DNA from: Stramonita haemastoma
Taxonomy: Eukaryota; Mollusca; Gastropoda; Neogastropoda; Muricidae
Length of the DNA: 64,000 nucleotides
Direction: 5' to 3'
Assembly: GCA_030674155.1 (NCBI GenBank)
Contig: CM060344.1
Coordinates: forward strand, 29,794,188-29,858,187
The notes under the pieces were generated by a model that was given only the letters and a program-made list of their open reading frames with translations, was not told the origin of the DNA and did not search any database. Position 1 is the stretch's first letter; every line of letters starts with the position of its first letter. This document shows, in pieces, positions 11,201-23,527 of the stretch. A program made the position numbers and the translations under genes.

Positions 11201-14200
11201 CATCTTTTCCGTGTCAGGTCCAAAATCCAACCCACCATTTCATGGTCACGTCGAAAATCTCATCCACTTTTTCTTGGTGAGGTCTACAATTAAACCAACC
11301 ATTTCCTGGTCAGGTCCAAAATCCAACCCACCGTTTCCTAGTCAGTCCCAAACCCAACCCACCATTTCCTGGTCAGTTCCAAAATGTGATCCACCATTTC
11401 TGGTCAGGTCCAAAATTCAACCAACAATTTCCTGGTCAAATCTAAAATGCACCCCACCATTTCCTGGTCAGATCCCAAATCTCATCCATATTTTCCTTGT
11501 CAGGTCCAAAATACAACCCACAATTTCATAGTCAGGTCTAAAATCCAACCCACCATTCCATAGTCAGGTCATATATCTAATCCACCTATTCCTGGTCAGG
11601 TCTAAAATACAACCCACCATTTCCTGGTCAAGTCCAAACTGCAACCCACCATTTCCTAATCAGATCCAAAATCTGATCAATATTTTCCTGGTCAGGTCCA
11701 AAATCCATATCACCATTTCCTGGTCAGGTCCAAAATCTGATGCACTTTTTCGTGGTCACATCATAAATCCAACCCACCTTTTCCTGGCAAGGTCCAAAAT
11801 CCAACGTACCATTTCCTGGTCAGGTCCAAAATCTGATCGTTTCCTAATCCAGTCAAAAATACAACCCACCTCTTCATACTTTTGTCTCAAATCTAGCCCA
11901 CTGGTTTCTTGTCTGGTCCAATTCCAACATCATTTTGTGATTGTAGTACAGACCCACATATGCATCATCAGGCCAAAAATCCAACCCACCTTTTCCTGGT
12001 CAGGTCCAAAGTCTGATTCACCTTTTCCTGGTGAGGTCCAAAATCCAACCCACCATTTCCTGGTTAGGTGCAAAATCCAACAAACCATATTCTGGTCATG
12101 TCTAAAATGTTATCCACCTTTTCATGGTCAGGTCCAAAATCCAACCCACCATTTCCTGGTCAAGTCAAAAATGCAACTTAACATTTTTTGGTCAGGTCCA
12201 AAATCTGATCCACCTATTCCTAGTCAGGACCCAAATCCAACCCACCATTTCATGTTCAGGTCCAAAATCTGATGTGCCTTTTCTTGGTCATGTCAAAAAT
12301 CCAACCCAGCATTTCCTGGGCAGGACCAAAATGTAACCCACCATTTCCTGGTCAGGCCCAAAATCTGATCCATATTTTCCTGGTCAATTCCAAAATTGAA
12401 TCCACCATTTCCTGGTCAAGTCAAAAATCTGATCCATTTTTTCACTGATGGGTCCAAAATCCAATCCACCTTTTTCTGGTCAGGTCTCAGGTTCACTTTG
12501 ACCAGCTTTTTTCATCATCTTAAAACAACCTTTTATTGTTTTGATTAAAAATCAAGCCCACCTTTTTCCTTATCACGTCCAAAATGCAGCCCACCTCTTT
12601 GTACTTTTGTCTCAAATCTAACCCACTAGTTTCTTGTCTGGTCCAAAATGAACCTCATTTTTTGTTTGAAGTACAGACCCACCAAAGCCTGGTCAGGTCC
12701 AAAATCCAACGCACCTTTTCCAACTCAGGTCGAAAATCCGATCCCTATTTTCTGGTCAGATCCAAATTCCAACCCACCATTTCCTGGTCAGGTAAAAAAT
12801 CCGACCCACCATTTCCTGGTCAGGTCCAAAATCTGATCCACCTTTTCCTTGTCAGGTCCAAATTCCAACCCATCATTTCCTGGTCAAGTCCAAAATCCAT
12901 CCCACCATTTCCTGGTCAGGTCCAAAATCTGATCCACCTTTTCTTGGTCATGTCAAAAATCCAATCCACCATTTCCTGGTCAGGTCCAAAATCCAACCCA
13001 CTATTTCCTGGTCAGGTTCAAAATCTGATCCACCTAATCCTGGTCAGGTTTAAAATCTGATTCACATTTTTCTGGTCAGGTCCAAAATCCAACCCACCAT
13101 TACCTGGTCAGGTCCAAAATCCAACCCACCTTTTTCTGGTCAGATCCAAAATCTGATCCACTTATTACTGGTCAGGTCGAAAATCCAACCCACCTTTTCC
13201 TGGATGGGTAAAATATCCAATCCACCTTTTCCTCGTCAGGTCAAAAATTCAGTCTACCCACCTTGTCTCATCGTGTATCATCTTTTATTGGTTGGGTTAA
13301 AAATCCTACCCACCTTTTCCTTATCCTCTCCAGAATGCAACCGAACTGTTCGTAGTTTTGTCTCATGTCTAACCCACTATTTTCTGGTAAGGTCCAAATC
13401 CAACCTTTTGGTGTTTCAAGTTCAGACCCACCTATTCTATGTCAGGTAGAAAATCAAACCCATCTTTTCCTGGTCAGGTCCAAAATATGATCCACGCATT
13501 CCTGGTCAGGTCCAAAATCCAACCCAACATTTCCTGGTCAAGTCCAAAATGCAGCCCACCATTTCCTGATCAACTCCAAAAGCTTATCCAGATGCGATGG
13601 GATGGTAAGTACATTATCTCCCATGTGATCAGAGTGCAACAATCGCAGCATTGTGTTTCTATTTAGAGACACACCTGTTAATTGTCGATGCTCTGTTTCC
13701 TTGGGTAGTGGTAAAAAACCCTCCGTTGCATACACTTTGCCTTCATGGTGAAATGTAATTTATGCAACCTCTTTTTAGAGGTCATATTCTAAATCTATTA
13801 AATGTGCTGTGTTCCCAAGGTTCCCAAGGTTTGTGCAGAGATAGGACATCAAATATGTCCACTCTGTTACACATATTTTCTTAGTCAGGTCAGGTTCAAA
13901 GTCTGATCCACCTATTCCTAGTCAGTTCCAAAATCCAACCCACCATTTCCTGGTCAGGTCCAAAATCTGATGCACCATTTCCTTGTTAGGTCCAAAATCC
14001 AACCCACGATTTCCTGATCAGGTCCACAATCTGATCCACCTTTTCAGGGATGGTTCAAAATCCAATTCACCTTTTGCTGATTAGGTTGAAAGTTCAGTCT
14101 ACCCATCTTTTCTCATCATCTTAAATACACTTTTTCTTCGTTGGGTTTAAAATGTAACTCATGTTTTCCTTATCCCGTCGAAAATGCAACCCACCTCTTC

Positions 14201-17200
14201 CTACTGTTGTCTCAAATCTAACCCACTTTTTTCTTGTCTGGACCAAATCCAACCTCATTTTCTGTTTGTAGTACAGACCCACCTGTTCCTGGTCATGTCC
14301 AAAAACTGATCCATCTTTCCTGATCAATATTTCCTGGTCAGGTCCAAAATCTAACCCACCAATGCATAGTCAGGTCCAAAATCTGATCCACCTATTCCTG
14401 GTCAGGTCCATAATGCAACCCACCATTTCCTGGTGAGGTCCAAAATCTGATCCACCATTTCCTGGTCACATCCAAAATCCAACCCACCATTTCCTGGTCA
14501 GGTCCAAAATGTAGCCCACCATTTCCTTGTCAGGCCCAAAATCTGATCCCTATTTCACTGGTTAGGTCCAAAATCCAACCCACCATTTCCTTGTCTGGTC
14601 AAAAATCCAACCCACAATGCATTGTCAGGTCCCTAATCTGATCCACCTTTTCCTGTTCAGGTCCAAAATCCAACCCACCATTTCCTGGTCAGGTCCAAAA
14701 TCTGATCCACCTTTTCCTGGTCAGGTCCTAAATCTGATCCATCTTTTCCTGGTCAGGTCCAAAATCCAACCCACCATTTTTCTGGTCAGATCCAAAATCT
14801 ATTCTACATTTTCCAGGTCAGGTCCAAAACCCAACCCACCATTTCTTGGTCAGGTCCAAAATCTGATCTGCCTTTTCATGGACGGGTCCGAAATCCAATC
14901 GACCTTTTCCCTTCTCAGGTCCAAAGTTTAATCTACCCACCCTTTCTCATCGTCTAAAATCCACCTTTTATTAGTTGGGATTAAAATCCAACCCACCATT
15001 TCCTTATCGTGTCCAAATTGCAACCCGCCTCTTGTACTTTTGTCTCAAATCTAACCCAGTATTTTCTGGTCAGGTCCAAATCCAACCTATTTTGTGTTTG
15101 TAGTACAGATCCACCTTTTCCTGGTCAGGTCACAAATCCAACCCGCCTTTTCCTGGTCAGGTACACAATCAAACCCACTATTTCCTGGTCAGGTCAAATA
15201 AATCCAACCCACCTTTTCCTGGTCAGGTCCATAACCGATCCATCTTTTCCTGGTAAGGTCCAAAATCAAACCCAACCATTTCCTGGTCAGGTCCAAAATA
15301 CAACCCACCACTTCATAGTTAGTTCCGAATCTGATCCATATTTTCTTAGTCAGGTCCAAAATTGAACCCACCATTTCCTTTTCCGATCCAAAATCCAACC
15401 CACCATTCCATGGTCAGGTTTTAAATCTGATCCACCTATTCCTGGTCAGGTCCAACAGGTCCAAAATCAACTCACCTATTCCAGGTCAGTTCCAAAATTG
15501 AACCCACCTTTTCTGGTGAGGGTCAAAATCTTATCCAGCTTATCCTGATCAAGTCCAAATTCGAACCAACCATTTCCTTTTTAAATCCAAAATCCAACCC
15601 ACCAATCCATGGTCAGGTTTTAAATCTGAATGACCTATTCCTATTCAGGTCCAACAGCTCCAAAATCAACCCGCCTATTCCTGGTCAGGTCCAAAATTGA
15701 ACCCACCATTTCTGGTGAGGGTCAAAATCTGATCCAGCTTATCCTGATCAAGTCCAAAATCCAAACCACCATTTCCTGGTCAGGTCCAAACCCCAACTCA
15801 ATATTTCCAGCTCAGGTCCAAAATGTGATCCACCGTTTCCTGGTCAGGTCCAAAATATGATCTACCTTTTCCAGGTCAGGTCCAAAATCGAACCGAACTT
15901 TTCCTGGTCAGGTCCAAAATCCAGGCCAGCATTTCCTAGTCAGGTCCCAAATCTGACGCACCACTTCCTGGTCAGGTCTATAATGTTATCCACCATTTCC
16001 TGGTCAGGTCCAAAATCCAAGCCACCATTTCCTGGTGATTTCCAAAATCTGATGCACCTTTTCCTGGTCAGGTCCAAAATCCAATGCATCATTTCATGGT
16101 CAGGTCCAGAAACCAACCCACCATTTCCTGGTCAGGTCCAGAATCCAACCCACTATTCCATGGTCAGGTCAAAAATCTATTCCACCTTTTCCTGCTCAGA
16201 TCCAAAATCCAACCCACACCTTTCCTGGTCAGGTCCACAATGTTATCCAAGTTTTCCTGGATGGGTCCAAAATCCAATCCACCTTTTCCTGGTCAGGACC
16301 AAAATCCAACCCATCATTCCATAGTTAGGTCCAATATCTGATCCACCTATTCCTGGTCAGGTCCAAAATGGAACCCAGCATTTCATGGTCAAGTCCAAAT
16401 TGCAACTCACCATTTGCTGGTCAGGTCCAAAATCTTATCCATATTTTCCATTCAAGTCAAAAATCCAAACCACCATTTCCTGGTCAGGTCTAAAATCTGA
16501 TGCACCTATTTCTGGTCACATGTAAAATCCAACCCACCTCTTCCTGGTCAGTTCCAAAATCCAACACACCATTTCCTTGTTAGGTCTAAAATTTAATCCC
16601 TATTTTCCTGCTCAGGTCAAAAATCCAACACACCATTCCATGGTCAGGTCCAAAATCTCATCCACCTAATCCTAGACGGGTCCGAAATCCAATCCACCTT
16701 TTCCTGGTCAGGTCCAAAATGCAATCCACATCTTCATACTTTTGTCTCAAATCTAACCCAATTCTTTCTGGTCAGGTCAAAATCCTACCTCATTTTGTGT
16801 TTTTAGTACAGACCCACCTATTCCTGGTCAGGTCCAAAATCCAACCCACCTTTTCCTGGTCTGGTCAAAAATCCAATCCATGATTACCTGGTCAGGTCCG
16901 AATTCCAATCCAACATTTCCTGGTGTAGTCCAAAATGTGATCCACCTTTTCCTGGTCAGGTTCAAAATCAAACCGAACTTTTCCTGGTCAGTTTCAAAAT
17001 CTGATCGACCTTTTCCGGGTCATGACCTACCATTTTCTGGTCAGGTCAATAATGTGATCAACCTTTTACTGGTCACTTCAAAATCCAAGCCACCATTTTC
17101 TGGTCAATTCCAAACTGCAACCCACCATTTTCTCGTAAGGTCTAAAATCTGATCCATATTTTCCTGGTCAGGTCCAAAATCCAACCCACCATTTCATAGT

Positions 17201-18846
17201 CAGGTCAAAATTCCAACACACCATTCCTTAGTCAGTTCACAAATCTGATCGACATATTCCTGGTCAGGTCCAAAATCCAACCCACCATTTCCAGGTCACG
17301 TTCAAGATGTAACCCGCCTATTCCTGGTCACATCCAAAATCTTATCAATATCTCCAGGTCAGGTCCAAATTTCAACCCACCATTTCCTGGCCAGGTCCAA
17401 AATCTGATCGACCTTTTCTTGGTCAGTTCCAAAATCCAACCCACACCTTTCCTGGTCAGGTCCACAATCTGATACCTCTTTTCCTGGACGGGTCCAAAAT
17501 CCAATCCACCTTTTCCTGGTCAGGTCCAAAGTTTAGTCTACCCACCTTTTGTCATTGTCTAAAATCCACCTTTTATTGGTTGGGTTAAAAATCCAAACCA
17601 CCTTTTCCTTATCCTGTCCAATATGCTATCCACCTCTTCGTACTTTTGTTTCAAATCTAACCCACTTTTTTCTGGTCAAGTCCAATTGCAACCTCATTTT
17701 CTGTTTGCAGTACAGACCCACCTATGCTTTGTCAGGCCTAAAATCAAATCCATCTTTTCCTGGTCAGGTCCTGAATCTCATATACCTTTTCCTGGTCAGG
17801 TCCAAAATCCAACCCACCATTTCCTGGTCAGGTCCAAAATCGGACCCATCATTTCCTGGTCAGATCCAAAATGTGATCCACCTTTTCCTGGTCAGGTCCA
17901 AAATCCAACCTACCATTTCCTGGTCAAGTACAAAATGCACCCCACCATTTCCCTGTCAGGTCAATAATCTTTTGAATCTTTGAATCACCTTTTCCTGGTC
18001 AGGTCCAAAATTGAACCCACCTTATCCTGGTCAGGTCCAAAGTTCAGTCAAACCACCTTTTCTCATCGTAAAAAAATCCATCTTTTATTGGTTGGATTAA
18101 AAATCGAAGCCACCTATTCATTATCTCGTCCAAAATACAACCCACCTCTTCATACTTTTGTCTCAAATCTAACCCACTATTTTCTGGTCAGGTCCAAATC
18201 CAACCTCATTTTCTGTTTGTAGTACAGACCCACCTATGACTGGTCAGGTCCAAAATCTAACCCACCTTTTCCTAATCAGGTCTAAAATTTGATCCACTGT
18301 CAGGTCCAAAATCCGACCAATCATTTTCTGGTCAGGTCCAAAATCTGATCCACATTTTCCTGGTTAGGTCCAAAAGCTGATCCATATTTTCCGGGTAAGG
18401 TCCAAAATCCAACCCACCATTTCCTAGTCAGGTCCAAAATACAATCCACCATTTCAAGGTCAGGTTCAAAATCTGATCCACCTATTCCTGGTCCAGGTCC
18501 AACAGGTCCAAAAATCAACCCACCTATTCCTGGCCAGGTCCAAAATCCAACCGACCATTTCCTGGCCAGGTCCAAAATCTGATCCAACTTTTCTTGGTCA
18601 GGTCAAAAATCCAACCCATATTTTCCTGGTCAGGTCCAAAGTCTGATCCATCTTTTCCTGGTTAGGACCAAAATTCACTCAACCCACTCTTTCTCATCGT
18701 CTAAAATTGGTTGGGTTAAAAATCCAACCCACCTTATCCTCATCCTGTCCAAAATGCAACCCACCTCTTTGTACTTTTGTTTCAAATTTCATCTACTATT
18801 TTCTGGTCATGTCCATATCCAATTTCATTTTGTGTTTGTAGTACAG
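8286..18846 (+). repeat. Satellite A array, block 2
   Basis: About 10.5 kb of 32-bp monomers in the same orientation as block 1. Higher-order markers of the 'ggttgggttaaaaatcc' type occur near 8478, 9100, 9712, 10466, 10932, 12534, 13286, 14137, 14970, 17575, 18089 and 18708. The array is interrupted once by non-satellite DNA at 13594-13872. Local double duplications such as 'ggtccaacaggtccaaaa' (15450 and 18500 regions) show ongoing unequal exchange. No gene is seen. Confidence 0.95.
13594..13872 (-). other. Unique insert with coding-like minus-strand fragment
   Basis: About 280 bp of non-satellite sequence inside A. The minus strand has an open stretch of roughly 55 residues of ordinary composition ('VYATEGFLPLPKETEHRQL', 'NRNTMLRLLHSDHMGDNV'), unlike the repetitive peptides of the array. 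It runs leftwards into satellite and has a stop upstream ('gaggttgcataa'). It could be a captured exon or a transposon piece. I do not recognise the protein. 'ttcccaaggttcccaaggtt' is a small tandem repeat near 13815. Confidence 0.45.
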
Positions 18847-19100
18847 AAAATATATTTTGCTTTTAAGCAGAACATCTTGCACACACGTTAAAACCCCGTT
18901 GGCTTCTCCTTCGGCGGTACTGGAACCATTCGTATCGGTCATTGCCTTTCATATGGATCATTCCAGTGGCGTGGAGAGGGGGGTCTGTTGCGTGGGTAAC
19001 AGCTTGTCCTCCATACTTTTTTACCCAGGCTTTGCGCTCTAAAGACTAGAGAGCAACTCTATAGTCTTCCGAGACTGATGGGTGCCTACTACTACTAACA
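18847..19100 (+). repeat. Module C copy 2 (internally deleted)
   Basis: Same landmarks as copy 1: 'gcagaacatcttgcaca', 'ggtactggaaccattcgta', 'gatcattccagtggcgtgga', 'tttacccaggctttgcgctc' and 'cttccgagactgatgggtgc', then a (TAC)n-like tail. The segment between the first two landmarks is deleted. It again lies at the A-to-B boundary. Confidence 0.7.
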
Positions 19101-19132
19101 CTACAAACACGCATTTTACTTTACGTATTATA

Positions 19133-19346
19133 CTAGGCACACATCTCGGAAGACTATGGAGTTGCGCTCTAGTCTTTACAGCTCAATGCCTAGGCATATA
19201 TGCATGGAGGGCAAGCTGATACCCATGAAGAAGACCCCCCCCCCCCCCCCCTCTCCACGGCACTGGAATGATCCATTGGAAAGGCAATGACAGATACGAA
19301 TGGTTCCAGTACCGTCGCAGGAGCCACCAGAACGTTGCCATATACA
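19133..19346 (-). repeat. Module C copy 3 (inverted)
   Basis: Reverse-complement copy immediately after copy 2: 'ctcggaagactatggagttg', 'gcatggagggcaagctgat', a C-run of about 17 near 19236 and 'ggaatgatccattggaaagg'. With copy 2 it forms a large inverted repeat with ~30 bp between the arms, a potential cruciform and assembly trap. Confidence 0.7.
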
Positions 19347-20605
19347 ATATAACACAAACATATTTGCCGTATGCAATATAATATAAAGACTATAAAACAT
19401 AATTTACTGTACGATAACAAAAAGGCATTTTGTAATAGCATAGTACAGTCAAGTCAATATAGAGTAAAGGCGTTTACAGAAAAATGTGTTTTCTTATGTG
19501 ATTGAAAAGTATAAACTCTTTTCTAATCTTATAATACGTTGAAACATGTTTTTTGTTGTGGTTGCTTGGGTTTTTTGTTTTGTTTTTTACAATGAATTAA
19601 GATGAATGCTGTTACATACTACAGTAAAATGTGTTTGTGTTTTAGTATAGTAAACAGTGTTTTGAAATATAGTACTGTAAAATGTGTTTTGTAGTGTTTA
19701 GTGTGTGTTTGTGCTGTGTTGTGTTTTTCATTATAGTACAACAAAAGGTTAGTTGTGTACAGTTCTGATTCTGAAAATGAGGGAGTTTTGAAAAGTGTGT
19801 TTTCTAGTGTTCTAGTACTAAAAGGCTTTCTGTAATAGCATAGTGCAGTAAAATGTGTTTTGTAGAGTGGTTGTAAAGTATGATGCGTTTTGTTGTCTTA
19901 AACGGGAAAATATGCTTTGTACAGTAAATGATATTTTATTGTTTTTCCTAGAACAGTGAGAAAAGTTTGTGTTAAAGCATAGTAAACACACATTTTACTG
20001 TACATTACCACCACAAAATATAATCTACTGTACTGTAACAATACAAAATTTTACATCTGTCCCTGTCCAAAGACAAGTTACAAAACGCAATTTTTGTACT
20101 ATTAAACCACAGATTTCTACTGCATTGTAAATCCTAACGCAATGCACCATAATACCACAAAACGCTTTTCATAGTATTGTACACACAACAAATACACACT
20201 TTACATTGAACAAAACACATTTTACTCATAACATTATACAATTTTATACCAAACACCGCAAGCTTTCTTGAATTGTCCTATTACATATGGTTCAATTATT
20301 ACACTACAAAACACAACAAAAAACAATTCACTTTATTGTAACATTACAAAACACGTTTATTGAACTATAACACCAAAAAGCACGTTAACACCACAAAATA
20401 CGTTTGAATTTAAGACCACACAAACACTATAGCACAAACAAGCACATATTACTGTATTCTGTAACATCATTATTTCATCGTATTATAAGACAACAAAACG
20501 CATCATACTTTACAACCACACTACAAAACATAGTTTACCGTAAACGCCCTCTCCTTTAATGTAACACTACAAAACGCATTTGACTGTACTAGAATAATGC
20601 AAGAA
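19347..20605. repeat. AT-rich repeat B, copy 2 left part, with internal inversion
   Basis: B motifs run on the plus strand to about 19986 ('gttaaagcatagtaaac'). They then continue as their reverse complement ('acattttactgta', 'acaaaacacattttac') to about 20605. The landmark 'cagttctgattctgaaaatg' is at 19760. No gene is seen. Confidence 0.75.
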
Positions 20606-21055
20606 ATATGTTTCCAGTACCGTCGCAGGAGCCACCAGAACGTTGTCATATACAGCCTCGAGCCACCCTCGAGCCGATTTTTCCTCAGGGATGGTGTCTA
20701 AACACACCTGTGTGCATGCTGTTTTTTATTTTATTTTATAATTATGTCATCCCTCCTACCGACACACGATGGCCTGCTCTTCTGAAAGGCGGAATGAGGT
20801 TTTAATGTGTGCGCAAGATGTACTGCGTCCATCCGAACACGGTGCCTCGGGTCTCATCCAAATGACTTCTCCTCTAGACAGTAGAGCAGTAGACACAGAG
20901 GGTGGGTTTGCTTATGGACATGACAAGAGGGGGTCTGCTGCATGGGTAACAGCTTGTTCTCCATATATTTTTACCCAGGCTTTGCGCTCTAAAGACTAGA
21001 GCGCATCTTCATAGTCTTCCGAGACTGATGGGTGCCTACTACTACTACTAACACT
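20606..21055. repeat. Module C copy 4 (two halves in opposite orientation)
   Basis: The left half is inverted C ('ttccagtaccgtcgcaggag', 'cgatttttcctcagggatgg', 'cacacgatggcctgctcttc'). The right half is direct C ('ctgctgcatgggtaacagct', 'gcgctctaaagactagagcg', 'cttccgagactgatgggtgc'). The same half-inverted structure is seen at 25913-26515, so it arose once and was duplicated, or arises by a repeated mechanism such as twin priming. Confidence 0.65.
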
Positions 21056-23440
21056 ACAAACACGCATTTTACTTCACGTAGTTTACTACACTATAACACA
21101 AACACATTTGCACTATGCAATATATTATAAAGACTATTAAACATAATTTACTGTACGATAACAAAAAGGCACTTTGTAATAGCATAGTACTGTCAAATGT
21201 TATAGTACAGTTAAGGCAGTTACAGTAAAATGTGTTTTGTTATGTAGTTGTAAAGAATAACCGTTTTGTAATCTTATAATACTGTCAAATATTGTTTTTT
21301 GTTTGTTTGTTTTTTTTTACAATGAATTAAGATGAATGGTGTTACATACTACAGTAAAATGTGTTTGTGTTGTATTATAAACAGTATTTTGTGTTATAAA
21401 GTAAATGAGGTTTTGCGCTCTAAAGACTAGAGCGCAACTTCATAGTCTTCCGAGACTGATGGGTGCCTACTACTACTACTTCTACTACTACAGTAGTATT
21501 GTATTATAAACAGTATTTTGAAATATAGTACTGTAAATGTGTTTTGTAGTGTTTAATGTGAGTTTTGTGCTGTTATGATGTGTTGTGTTTTTCATTATAG
21601 TACAGTTTTCTGGTGTTCTAAAAGGCTGTTTGTAATAGCATAGTTCAGTAAAATGTGTTTTGTAGAGTGGTTGTAAAGAATGATGTGTTTTGTTGTCTTA
21701 AACGGGAAAATATGTTTTGTACAGTAAGTGGTTGTTTTGTTGTGTTTCCTGGAACAGCGAAAACAGTTTCTGCTAAAACACAGTAAACAGTGTGTTTGTC
21801 TGTTGTATAGCAAAACGTGCTTAATGGTGTAATAGTATTGTTACATTCCAGAAATTGTCTTTTTGTAATGTTGTAGTACGGTAAAATGTGTTTTGTAGTG
21901 TGATGAGAAAGTAGATTGTGTTTTTGTAGTGTTATCCTACAGTAATGTACTGGACAGTGAAATCTGCAGTTTTGTCAAGTTGCCATTCCAGAAGTGTGGA
22001 ATTTAATAGTAGTAGAGTTTAGGTGTCTGAGTCACGCCTATGGCAAATCTTACATGACAAATGCTTAATACTCCACACAGACTTTTCTCTGCATCTGGGA
22101 TAATACATGTTGTAACAATGAATTGTTTGGTTGCCATTCTGCACACAGATTCATTTTCTTCATGTAAGTGATTTGTGTGCTGCAGTAGCAATGTAATATT
22201 CTTCTATAGGTCATGGACTATGTAATATCGGTATAATATCTTTTGTACTGTAAATGATGTTTTATGGTGTTTCCAAGTACAGTAAAATTTGTGTTATAGC
22301 ATAGTAAACTATGTTTTTGTTAGTTGTATAAGGAAAATGTGTTTGTCTTCTTGGATTGTTACATTCCAGAAAACACTGTAAAAGAAAAGGGCGTTTTGTA
22401 ATACCACAGTACATTAAAATGTACTTGTACAGTACAGGCGTTTTGTATTGTCATTGTAAAGTAAAATGCATTTCCTTATGTAGTTGTTTTGTAGTCTTAT
22501 AATACAGTAAAACATGTTTTTTTACAATGAATTACGCTGAATGGTGTGACACAGTACAGTAAAATTGTGCTTGTGTTTTAGTATAGTGAACACGGTTCTG
22601 TAGTCTAGTAAAGATATATTTTATAGTGTTTTAGCACAATGGAATCTCTGTTTTGATCTGTTTTAATGGACTGAAATGTAAGATCTTTGGAGTTATACTT
22701 TAAGAAATGTGTGTGTTTTGGTGGAAAATGTGTTTGTAGTACAGAACAGATTTGTAGTGTTACAGTTAAGTGGAATGTCTTTCGTATGTGTTAAAATAAT
22801 GAGAAAGGTGTGAAAATATGAGAAATATGAGAAACAGAGAAACGTGTTTTGTATTCTTGTGAGTCAGAAAAATGTGGGCGCTTGTTATAGTGCTGCATAA
22901 TGGTATCATAAGAGAGTAAAATGTGTTTTGCTGTATTATAAAATGTAAAATGTGTTTGCTGTGTTATGTGGTTATATAGTGCAATATGTTATGTTTGATG
23001 GTGTTATGTCTTATTGTGTTAAAGTACAGTGGAATGCCTTTGTGCTACAGTGTAGTAAAATACGTGTAGTAAAATGCATGTTCATTATAATAAACGGAGA
23101 GACATGTGTGTTTTGTGCAGTTATAATAGTTTCATGGTACAGTATTTGTGCTATAGTAAAATGTGTGTTTACAGTGATACAGTATAATAAACATGTGTTC
23201 TGTAGTGTTATGAGAGGGAGGCTGTTGTGTTTTGTTTTGTTTTTCTTTCTTTTTCTTATTCTGTGATTTAAAGTGTACAGAAATTGCTTTTTGTAATGTG
23301 TAATTTTCTGTATAGTGCTCCACTTTTTCTTTGCCTTTTTTGTATTATTGTAACTGGAAATCCATTTTGTAGTGTTATAGTTACAGTAAATTGTCTTTTA
23401 TGATGTTAAAATACAGGAAAATGTGTTTGTTTCCAAAACA
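21056..23440 (+). repeat. AT-rich repeat B, copy 2 right part
   Basis: Plus-strand B sequence with the unique-looking landmark segment near 21960-22180 ('gcatctgggataatacatgt'). A small module C insertion lies at 21391-21499. Ends in the linker. No gene is seen. Confidence 0.8.
21391..21499 (+). mobile_element. Module C short copy 5 with flanking direct repeats
   Basis: A C 3'-end fragment ('gcgctctaaagactagagcg' to 'gggtgcc', then (TAC)n) sits inside B. The B sequence 'tgtattataaacagtatttt' occurs on both sides (21371-21390 and 21500-21519), like a 20-bp target-site duplication. This is the best evidence that C moves by target-primed reverse transcription and has a (TAC)n 3' tail. Confidence 0.6.
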
Positions 23441-23527
23441 GTTTTGCTGATGCAATCAAAAATCCAAATCTCATTTTCCTGATTAACTCAAACCTCAAAC
23501 CTACTACATTTTGGTGAAGTCAAAAAG
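23441..23527 (+). repeat. B-to-A linker, copy 2
   Basis: 'cagttttgctgatgcaatc' through 'aacctactacattttggtg', matching the other linker copies, between B and A. Confidence 0.75.

Noticed and set aside
20608..20999. Possible protein-coding exon in module C ('VPSQEPPERCHIQPRAT')
   Set aside because: The frame is not conserved among C copies, is inverted or deleted in several, and is better explained as retroposon sequence.
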